From assembly GCA_037951165.1 (NCBI GenBank), contig JBBDHG010000037.1, positions 2,030,001 to 2,094,000 on the forward strand: a stretch of DNA of 64,000 nt, written 5' to 3'. How positions within the stretch are numbered: position 1 is the first letter of the stretch; every line of letters starts with the position of its first letter. Made by a program: the position numbers and the translations under genes. Shown one piece after another: positions 32,025-42,240 of the stretch. Source of the DNA: Lophius americanus (lineage: Eukaryota; Chordata; Actinopteri; Lophiiformes; Lophiidae). The notes beneath the pieces are model-generated. The model saw nothing but the letters and a program-made list of their open reading frames with translations. It was not told the DNA's origin and made no database searches.

Positions 32025-32655
32025 CAAAAACTCCCTGCCGTGTCATTTTTGCAGTCAGCAGTGAGAGTGGTCATTTGTGTTAAGCAGGATAAATTGAAGT
32101 ATTTAAGTAAATTTAAGCCATTTAAGTAATAATGGATTGAAGACTCACAGACATTGGTACGACCTTTTCAATGATAAAACCGTCACAACACTGACGGGTG
32201 TGTGGATGTAAAACCAACTCTAAAATGGAGAAGTCTCTCAAATCGTTATCGTTAATTAATCATTAATAGAATGCTTTTAAATCGCTGTGTAATATCACTT
32301 CTCACCAATTCAATTCTTCCATGGCTCCCACCGTTTTTCAAATGTACACAGACATTTATGCCAGAAAGCTGAAATGCTCTAAATGTTTTCCCGTGTGTCT
32401 TAAGCTTTCAGCTCAGACGAGCAGCTGAAGTCTCCACCAGACGATAGGGGGTCCAGTTGGCGCGACCCCTGACTCATCCTTTGAACAGAAGACCCTTTTT
32501 TTTTTTTTTTTTTACCTGAAATCTGTCCCTCTGTGCCGAATCATCTGACAGATTTGAACGAAAGAAAAGTATTAATGGAACAAGACGCTCATCCATAGCA
32601 GGGACGTTCAACAGTGGTATTTATTCCAGCGCCCTTTGTACACCACTTACAACCA

Positions 32656-32661
32656 AATAAA
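32656..32661 (+). terminator. Poly(A) signal candidate for the PH adaptor
   Basis: AATAAA about 630 bases after the adaptor stop codon. A poly(T) run at about 32497-32515 lies between. Evidence is the hexamer only. Confidence 0.4.
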
Positions 32662-33619
32662 CATCTATAACCATGGAGAACACACTGTACACACATATCT
32701 ACACACTGAGGGTGAGTTACCCACATGGCATTGCAATGACTCATTTACATGTCACGTTATGAACATTTACACCACCGACATTGATATTGCTCTATTACAC
32801 ACTTTGGACTGGCTAAAGGCATTCCATCATTTACTGTGAGAATTCTTATTGATCGTCCACTTTTATGGGACAATTCTCAAACTTCTCTTTGTAATATTTT
32901 AAAGCTGATTCTTAGTAAATGTAGTGATTTATACCAGTCGCACTTTGTCTGTTTTTTTTCTTCTCATCAATTCTTCAGCCAGAGACGTTTTGTTTCCCAA
33001 ACAGAATGTAAGAACCAAAAATCACACTCCACGTACAACACAGCATTCCCGGAGAATGATTAAACTGGCATCTGATATCACGTTGACATAAGGACTTACA
33101 GTAGTTGTAGTATTTCTATATATAACACAATAGTGCAAGGTTTGAATTGAACACGCAAGCAGAAATTAGGCGGATGTAACAAGCAATGCATAAAAGTGAT
33201 ATGTGCATTTTCACCATGTTTCATGTCTAAAGAAAAAACGCATATAATACAGTATGATAAAACCATATTTGGGCGTCATGTTAGCATAAGATAATTCCTC
33301 ACTAATTATGAACAGCTTAAGTGTTTTGTGTTAGTCCTGTTAACTGGACCGTTCCTGCTGGATAAAACACCAGGAATAATATTTGGTTCATAGTATATGT
33401 TACATAATAGTTGCAAAAGGAAAAGATTGGGAATTCTACCTCTTTATTTCCTTTATCCGAGTTCACTTGTCAATTAATTCTACTATTTCAATTCCCCCCC
33501 CAGAAATGCTGGGATACTCATGTTAAAAGAGGGATCAGAATACCATAGTATCCCAATTTTATTTTATTTGTTTCAGCATTCTACTGAACTGAACTAATGC
33601 GACATATCTTAAGTTTGAC

Positions 33620-34545
33620 CTAACAAACTACATTATTTGGAGAATATATGCAAATTCTGAATCTTTCTTCCGGCAGGACATCCCAAAAACGTTTGGACAG
33701 GGTCAACAGGAGAATAGGACATTTGTGGAATGCTAAAAAAAAACAACCCTTATAACACTGGCAATACATACAAGCATACACGCACTCTTGATGGGAAGAG
33801 AGGAGCACCCTTCTGGGCCTGCTGCCAGCACCAACCGACATGACCCAGATAAGCAGAAAACAGAAAAGGAGTGGAATGGAACTATTTTGAAAACACTCGT
33901 TATTAAACATTGTTTCTTGCAGAATCTGCAAAAGTGAAACTTTTACCATGTAAAGCACGAGTCATGCCGTACAGCAGCGATGTATAATGGCGGAGCGTTG
34001 TGCCCATGAGGCGAGTAACTTGCATGTTGGTGAAGGCACCATCAATGCTGAAAGGTAGATACACCCTGCTGCCACCAACACAAAGACATTCTCATCAATC
34101 CTTATTCCAGCGACACAATGCTAAGACACATTCTGCCGCTTTACAACAGCAGTTTCGGAGTAAAAGTCCAAATATTAGACTGGCCCGCTTAGAGTCCAGA
34201 CATGAACAAGAACCAAATTGGAAAGCGCGGACTATTGAGCAACTGAAATCATATATCAAGCAAGAATGGGACAGATTTTCACTTCCAACCCTCAACAATT
34301 GCTCTCTCATCCATAACGCGTACAGAGTGTTGCTACAAGAAAGAGGGATGTAACATGACGGTAAACATGACCCTGTCCCAACATTTTTGAAAGAGGTTGC
34401 AGGTATAAAATTTGGAATGAGTTTAGATCTTCATCATTTTGAACATTAAATATCTGGTCTTTGTCCTGTATTTAACTTCATTGGTGTTGAAAAGGATGAG
34501 CAAATTGTTGCAATCTGTTCCTTTTGACATTTTAAATCTCCAAAC
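33620..34545 (+). mobile_element. DNA transposon remnant with transposase C-terminus
   Basis: The frame ending at 34353 holds ARTIEQLKSYIKQEWDRF, a C-terminal transposase motif shared by Tc1/IS630-type elements of fish, preceded by a degraded HNAKTHSAALQQQ segment. Downstream CCTGTCCCAACATTTTTGAA and GTTTGAACATTAAATATCTG-like text belong to the same widespread teleost element as I recall it. The expected catalytic-domain text is broken (RLARLESRHEQEPNW in place of an ordered D-x-NPIEN region), so it is dead. Limits are approximate. Confidence 0.55.
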
Positions 34546-34916
34546 TCATAACTAACCTTCATTGTTAAGATGAGTGCAGAATCCAAAAACTACTATTAGC
34601 CCCCCAGAAGGTACATCTCCGTGTAAGTTGGCGTTCTGTACATTAGATTGGATCACTCTTGCTGTAAAGCAGCAGGAGTGCCGACAAATGTCTGTTTTAA
34701 AACTAATATTTAGGTTCTGACTATGTTACTCAGACTTGTGCAGGTACTAAATTTCCCTGGTGCCAAATTTCCATCTGGCACACTGATGTTTACCGCTGGA
34801 TGTAGTGCTAGGTTTCAAAGGATATTAGGTTGACTACTTTGTTTTCTGAATGAACAGACTTATTACAAGAGAGAAAGCGTCCAGGCTCCACGTCCTGAAT
34901 GTGCCGTATAATGGAA

Positions 34917-37900
34917 TCAGGCTTGGGCCTGGGATTGTTCCTTGAGGAACTCCTCCAGGACGCTGATGATGCTGCAGGCTTCAGGGAGGTCGCTGTGCTC
35001 CGCTTTAGCATTCTGCAGCAACACATCCCCATTTCCGCAGCCCTGTAGGAACTGGCAGCAGCGGAAGAGTGCATAGTGACTCATCTCTGCTTGACGCACA
35101 AAACGCTTCAGGCTGTTCATGTCCTGGATGGCCTGCAGAATGAAGGTTGTGGTTGAGAGATAAGAAACCAAGTCAAATTGGGGGAGGTGTGTGGATGAAG
35201 GAAGGACGGGTCAAGGGAATATTATGTGCTGTGCCTCTGCCAAGAAGAAGAAGTGTTGCCAAAGGATTCTTATTTATATGATCATCAGGATTTCCACCAT
35301 GACGGCTTGGATCTTCTCTGAATGATCGCTTGTGCATTCATTATGTCAAAGTTATACACATAATACAAAAATACGTATGTCGCTCAGAACCTGCTTGGAT
35401 CATATACACTTTAAAACCTGAAAACGGATCCCGCTGCCCCTAAAATCAGATGGAAAAACCATGTTTCAGTTCGACTGTGTCTGTTTTTGTACCTTAAGTT
35501 TGAAGTTCTCCAGAATTTGTCTGAGCAGGAAAGGATTACAGCGCTCTGCAGCATTCAGAAATGCCTGAATCCAGTCATCGCAGAAACGGTTAGTAACTGG
35601 AGGAGAAAACATCTTTAATGGACTTTTCTGACTCGGGCAGGCCAGAGAGACAAAATCTTTTTAAATCATGTAGGAAAGCATGACTAACCATAGTTTAAGA
35701 GTGTGGGAGGGCTGGTGGAGCAGTCAACCATCAGGTCGGACTGTGCTTCCTCCGAGATGGCCTTAAACAGAGAGGATGTTGTAGTCTCTTGTTGGGACAG
35801 GCCCTGCAAGCTCGCTGCTTTGATGAACCTGGTACCGAATGAAAGAGATAAATAACAGCAAACAAACAGATGCTTGTATGATGCCCTACATGGTTATAAA
35901 CAACAGGCAGGCCAATGTCAGAGTAGTTACCTGGACACATCAGCCTTTGTCCTTTCATCTGCGTTATGGACCTCCACATGTGTGTGACTCAGAGCCTGCA
36001 TACAGAAAACACAAAGTACTTCATGTCTTGCACACGCAGGAAAAAAAAAAATCAAAGTATTGGGTCAACAAGCATTTCAAGGAACAGTTTATCCAAGAAC
36101 ACGATTACCTATTCCTTTGGTTATTGAATAGACCCAAGAAAATGCTTAAGGAACTTTGAAAGTTTATTCTCACACTTTCCATAATGGAAAGAAACTATTC
36201 ACAAAAAGCCAGCCAAACTGTAATATTGGGAAAAAACCCCCCACTGTATTGTATTTGTCAAATGTAAATATTGTTTCAGTTCTATAAATTATACACCAAA
36301 GACATCCACTGTCACTATCAAGGTTAAAATCACCCTTTTATTATCTGCAAAACCTTTTTGTGTACCAAGATGTTCAGTTTGTGTTTCTCATATAGATTTT
36401 TAATGACACCTTTTTACAGAGAAAACTACAAAAAAATGTGCATCAGTGCAGAAATGATTTCATTGAAAATTTGATAATGTCCAAAACATAGACAGGCTGA
36501 ATGTGGGACAATTGGATCCAGATTCTGGCGATAATTCAGATGATGATATACTGCATATTTGGAACAGCAGCCCAATAAGTATTGGGTCACAGTACGGCAA
36601 CAAAGAGGGGTAGAATCATGGCACCGGCACCAATATGTATCACTGATAGAGAGATTTATAGTCTACTGATGACATAAAGATGATTTAAGGGTCAATGAAT
36701 TACATGGTATTACTGAGATTAGCACAAGTTGGAGCCAAGTAAAATGATCATGATGACATCACCATAATTGCGTAATGGGAACCAGTTGTTCATAGTTTAG
36801 TGACAACTGTGCTGCCAGTGGACACTACTTGAGTACTTTCTGGTGGCATTATGAAACAAACGGACCAACTGTACAGATTACTTAATGTAAGATGTAAATA
36901 ATTTTCCTCCCATTATGTGATATATCATGATATAATTCCTCTACCTCAGTCAAGCCTCTCTTTTCAACCAGCAAATTTACCTGGACGTACTTTAGATGTG
37001 GAAAACAACTCACAGCATGAAGCAAGAAGCTGATATTGCTCTGGACCAGCTGCACCACCCGATGAATATGCATCACAGATTCTTCGTACCACTGGCTCAG
37101 GTAGGGACGCACTTCTGTCTCAAGGTTCTGCAGCTGCCGCATAAGCACACAGAGACAAATCCAATTGCATTAAAAGTGTCATAACAACAATTGTAACTTC
37201 ATTACACTGGTATTACATTCTCATACCTCTGAGGTTTGCAAGCTGCTATGCAGGCCTTGGACATATTTATCAAGCTCGAGTCGAAACGTACTTCTGGTCA
37301 AGGACTGGAAACAATTGAATATTTGTATTAAATATAAACCATAACCACAATGCTCGACTGAACATTTTATAAAAACAATGATTATGTACACCGTTAATGC
37401 TGGAGAACTTTGGACGATGCCGATAGCTAAGGCTGATTTCATGCAAATACAGTGTAATCGACTACAGTGGTCAAAGGATATAGGTTCAGTCCTTTTTCGG
37501 AGCCACCCATAAAACAGATGACATATCCATTTCCATCAGCCTCAGGCTGATCAGGAGACCTTTCCTGCTCCAGTAGACAGCAGTAACAGCCAACCGACTG
37601 CTCTGGAATACTGGGAAGCGAAATAATCAGAGTTGTGTTCACAATCTTGTTTGTCTATATGCGTTTGAACCTTCATTTGGACTAAATTCATTTTAATATT
37701 TTGATTTAGTCAAACGGAATGCATCATACCTAATATATCAATAAAGCACATGGTCAAGAAAATTGAATTCAAGCAGGTTTTTTTTGGTCATGACCACTTG
37801 ATCTTACTGGTGTCATGACCTTTTTTTTAATATGTGGCGTTACTGATGAAAAACTTTGTCGGGGACTCTGCAAGATCATTACCTGAGTTCCACTGTGGCG

Positions 37901-39058
37901 ATGTTACCCATTCCTCCCAGCAGGGCTCCTTTGCTTAGCCTTCTTGAAATGTAGATCCGTAGCTCAGGTTCCGCCTCTGATGGTAGGCTGCTGTCTATAA
38001 GTGTAAGGCTGTGGGAAGTGCAGAAAGTCAGTATGAATGCAAGCAGCCAGCAAGCAAATGAAGAGTTTGGAAGCCACTCATGTCGATGGAGAACAGATAG
38101 AGAAAGCTGATGATCTTCAGACACAATCAACACAACACACAAATGAGTCAAACTGCTGCGAAAGTGCTGCTCGAGCAAAAAACCACACCTAAACCATCCT
38201 CAAAAGTTATATAAATTACTTTGTCTTAGCTTTACGTGACACAATGGGAGACATCTGAACACAATGTAACTCAAAAGCAGTGCAATGAAGAACTCAAACT
38301 AAATCATGAATGAAACCAGCAGTGATTCCATGATTATTCGATTTCGAGCGACAGGCCATAGGAACACCAAGGCGCAACAGTGAAAGCCAGAGATAGATGA
38401 CCACTGAGAGCAAGGAGAAGGTGGAAGGATGTCTTCTTCGTTACCTAAAGTCATCCTGACTGGTTGTGGAGTCTGCTCGTCTCTGGTTCCATGCCAAACT
38501 TTCCCCAGTAGCCTCAGATCTAAGACAATTGACAGTTCACTCATCACCTGGTTAGCTTTTGGTGTATCAATCTCGTTTTACCAGCATAACAGCAAACTGA
38601 CTTAAGATAAGAATCCGAGACTGTAATAACCGACACACTTATACAGACACGTCCATTACACACCAGGGTTCTGGTTGTATTCAGGAAAGAAAGAAGTGTA
38701 CAATTGTGAAATGTCCTGTGGGGATAAAGGCAGCAACTATGAAAGATAATATTCAATTCCTACATAATAGGAAAATTGGAAAAGACTCACATTATAAAAT
38801 CATTGCATATGTATATCAGAATTCATAACCGTAGAGGTAATGCAAACATCCAATGATTTATTTATTTGAAAAACATTTACGGCAACAACAGACGTTTTAA
38901 ACAGATCTTAAGTACCTTGTTCCCTGGTACAGATAGATGGTGTAGTAACAGTTGAGCTGTGTTCTCTGGCTGTAGCCTGCAATCTCTTCGCTGTCGTAAT
39001 CATCTCTCTCCTCCACGTCAATTGAATCTTGGAAGGACGAGGTTTGGGAGGTGAACAT
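34917..39058 (-). CDS. c17orf75: C17orf75 / NJMU-R1 homologue (WDR11-FAM91A1 complex partner)
   Basis: Human C17orf75 associates with WDR11 and FAM91A1, acting in capture of AP-1 vesicles at the trans-Golgi (established knowledge). Exons, in transcript order: 38916-39058, 38445-38519, 37883-38008, 37482-37610, 37227-37287, 37014-37133 (or 37127), 35931-35995, 35689-35828, 35493-35596 and 34917-35132. Total 392 or 390 aa (human 396). Diagnostic segments: LPSEAEPELR...RRLSKGALLGGMGN, SVGCYCCLLEQER, CFMGGSEKGLNL|FRLELDKYVQGL, SNISFLLHA|ALSHTHVEV, NRFCDDWIQAFLNAAE, LRQILENFKLKAIQDMNSLK and RFVRQAEMSHYALFRC. No signal peptide or membrane segment. All introns are GT-AG except that between exons 4 and 5, which is AT-AC. 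Exon 6 has two in-frame acceptors six bases apart. The start is the first ATG and keeps the acidic EERDDYDSEE N-terminus. Confidence 0.95.
37288..37481 (-). other. c17orf75: AT-AC (U12-type) intron of c17orf75
   Basis: On the minus strand the intron opens ATATCCTTT, the exact U12 5' splice-site consensus. It closes with TCCTTGAC (matching the U12 branch site TTCCTTRAY) ten bases before a terminal AC. Joining at these points gives AAC CT|G TTT CGA = Asn-Leu-Phe-Arg, reproducing the conserved GL-x-LFRLELDKY of the human protein. No GT-AG pair near these ends restores that frame. Length is 194 bases. Confidence 0.92.
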
Positions 39059-39300
39059 GATCCTACTGCTGCACGGAGCAAGCTAGCAGCCGCTTCAAAA
39101 TGGAAGACAAGAAGCGTATTTCTATTATGTTTTCGACCTTGTGCTTTATTATGTCTTGTCGATATTTAAACTATAGATAAATCACCAACGAACCACTGCA
39201 GTAATGAAATATTCCACTACAACCATGTCATATTAGGTCCGTTAAATGCTTCCTGCGCATGCGCAAGAGCTGGTGTGCACCCACGCAATAATGTCCGACT
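39059..39300 (-). promoter_or_regulatory. c17orf75 promoter with NRF1-like palindrome
   Basis: TGCGCATGCGCA at 39254-39265 is a perfect palindrome matching the NRF1 consensus YGCGCAYGCGCR, 196 bases upstream of the c17orf75 ATG. NRF1 sites of this kind are frequent at TATA-less housekeeping promoters close to the start site. Being symmetrical, it could also serve a plus-strand transcript, but none is evident. Confidence 0.65.
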
Positions 39301-42240
39301 ATAAACTTGAACTCTCATATCGATTCCGCGGATACTTGTCCCTCACGCCGATGAGTTGTTATATAAGATATTCTTAATTTGTTCAGCAGAAGCTCCTATA
39401 TTTATCATTTATGTGAATAATAATGCAAAGCAGCCTCAGTTCAATGGATTAATAAAAAAAGTGGGATATACTGAGCAAATTCTATATTAACTTGATAAAC
39501 TTCAGTGGATCGTTAAATTATATATTTTGTATATTTATATATATTTTAAACTTTTGTATAAATATTTTGAGATACTAAGTCATTATTTTGAAATAATTTT
39601 GAGGAACTGGATCGGGTTTCTTTTTCACCAATTGGCGGAATCGGGCGTCTGTAAACACGCTGGAAGGCTGGAAGAATGCACTAATGTTTTTATCAGTAAA
39701 TATCTGTTTTAAAATCTGTCCCTCAAAGCACTCTGCCGTATTGTATTTGTGCTTTTTTGTCTTACAGTTACGGAAAAATTACAATTTTCCTAGACGAAAC
39801 TCTTTTTTAAACTTAGTATTTCTTTCTTTCTTTCTTTCTTATATTTTGTTTAAATGTATACAATATCAGCAGTAGCCGCCTGTATATTTTAGTCATGTTA
39901 TTTTTGAAAAAATTATGAAAAATGACTTGATTTTTAGACCTGTAAAGTTCCACAAGTATCATCAAACTCTGGAAATTTCACTGGATGCATCCTTTCATAA
40001 TGTGGCATATGAATGTGGGATGCATCCACAATATTTACTATATTTTATATCTTTATAAAGTCACATAATTTGAAAATTTTAGTGCAAATAGATACTTTCA
40101 TGTATTAAACATATCAATGTAGTTTTGGTTATTGAAGAGACTTTGTGATTTGATCCAGATGTAAAGTGCGTTATAAATTAAATGTGTTATTATTATTATT
40201 TTTATCGATGGCTGAATTCGAGTGTGGTGCTAAGAGCAAAGGTTGTATAGTGACGAATTGTGGATGTGTTAAACAAAACTGAACAGCCTCGCTAGAATTT
40301 TTGATGTGATGAATAATGCAGTAACAAACTAAATAAAATAAGTTTGTCCGTCTTGCCCTAGTGGGCAAGACGGGAACTATTAAGAGTAAAATATGATAGA
40401 AGATAGATCTAATATAATCAATTAATATGCACCAAATGAAAAATGACAAAGAGATTACAAAAATATACCATTGATAAGAAAGTTAAGTCCGAAAAAGTGT
40501 CTATTATATAAATAAAAGCTCCCCCTATTGAGTAAAATAAGATACGAGATCAATTCCTTTGGAATAAATCCAACTAATGGTTGAGAAATTATAGCCTGAC
40601 AACTTTGAGATAAAACTCAAACTATTGTCAGAACTCCCCAAATCAATCCAGTTTTTCCTCGTTCTAAGGTCTCTGTGGGCATAAAATTTGGAAATGATCC
40701 ATGATATAGTTGGAATTCTTGGGTTAACGTGAGGGATCTGTGTTGGCGGCAAAGACGATTCTGTAATATCCCAGACTTTTTGGGATAGAAATATCAAATT
40801 TGAATTTATAGAACGAAATGGAGCTAATATCCATTTTTATGTGGCAAAATATTTTACCCAACGGCTTTAATCCCTCAAACTACATTTCTGTTCTCCAATT
40901 TAAACTTATTATATTAAACACATATAAAACAAAGGTTATATATATGCCTGTACCATTGTAATTCTAAGATTAATTATAGACATAAAAATGTTGGTTCCTT
41001 CAACAAATACAGTAATGTGTGTGTGTATATATATATATATACATACTTATACATATATACAGATGAACGGAAAAACTCCTGCAGTTCAGCTTCAATGACA
41101 AATTCACCAGCAGCAGCCAAATGGCTTCTCGTCAGAAATGTTTATACACACCAGCCTTGACCACAGTAATCATGGACAATTGTGTGCACCATACGCAGAC
41201 CCCTGCTCCATCAAGTGAGTTGCAATCCGCTGATGTTTTCTGCTTAATCGTTTAACCCTTAACCTCATACTTGCTACGGAGGGGAGGAATATAATATAAT
41301 ATATATCGATCCCAGTCTATACTTTGAAAATTGAATGTGGCCAGTGACACTGAAGGCAACTAGTATCAGCAAAGCCACAGAAACCGAGTGACCTGCAGTC
41401 ACCATTGTGCTTTTTTTTTTTTTCTCATACAGATCTGGAGACTTTGGTGATCTAAGATACAGATCCTGCAGACAGTGAGGGAAGTTATGACAATATATGA
41501 CATCCAGCCTCAACAGAATATTAAATTCTGGAGGTGATCCTCCCAGTATCTGACATTTTCCAGTTCAGGTTGATCAGAGGGGAAAGCTGGAGGCGACAAC
41601 TTGATAACTGATGCGTGAGAATTAGTGACAGCTGTAGTCACACTGAGATACGTGCATGTGATTGGTTGACAGCCAAATCATCCATTTCTTTCTGAATTTC
41701 ACAGGACTGAATAATGGCCCTGCGGCATCCCCCAGGGTTCCATCCTTGGGCCTCACTCAGTATATAAATGCTGCCACTGGGTCATATTATAAACAGGTTC
41801 AGTCAAAGTAAGTCAAAACTTGTGTAGGAAATGGTTCATTGATGCATACCAAGGAAAAGCTTGAGCAAATTTTTGGTGCATCTGCCGTTTAACTGGGAAG
41901 AAACAAAGCTGGAGTTGGATTGAAATAGTGGTCACTACCTACCATTTTAGCACTTATTAAAATACAGTCTGCGAGTTGATATATATTGTGTCAAACTCTG
42001 CTCTACACTAATCCTTCCAAAATTTCTGAATCCCGAGTTTTGGGCACGTTACCATACAATTCATGCTGTCTGCAGATCGTACACATTTGGATTTACAGTT
42101 TAGGAACAAGACATAAAACTATTTATACATATTAGAAAATGTTACTGCCCCTTTGCACTCCAGACCTCTAATCACAACGCCATTAATGAGAGACGCAGAA
42201 TAATTACAAACAAAAAAAACGGGAGTGTTTTTATAGTTTA
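39301..42240. repeat. c17orf75-zp3 intergenic region with repeats
   Basis: AT-rich and gene-free. It contains a dispersed-repeat copy (about 40515-40800; phrase TCTAAGGTCTCTGTGGGC), a small GT/TA microsatellite (41015-41060), and a plus-strand LINE piece at about 41700-41815 reading CGIPQGSILGP followed by CHWVIL. The latter belongs to the same family as 45195-44938. It lies downstream of zp3 and upstream of c17orf75. Confidence 0.6.

Noticed and set aside
34000..34353. A possible intact transposase gene
   Set aside because: Only the C-terminal motif is readable; the catalytic region is scrambled and the frame is too short for a functional enzyme.
36945..36989. A possible extra c17orf75 exon (YVQVNLLVEKRGLTE) with usable splice sites
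   Set aside because: The human protein continues HA-ALSYTPVEV, which exon 35931-35995 (ALSHTHVEV) supplies directly; the 45-base candidate has no counterpart.
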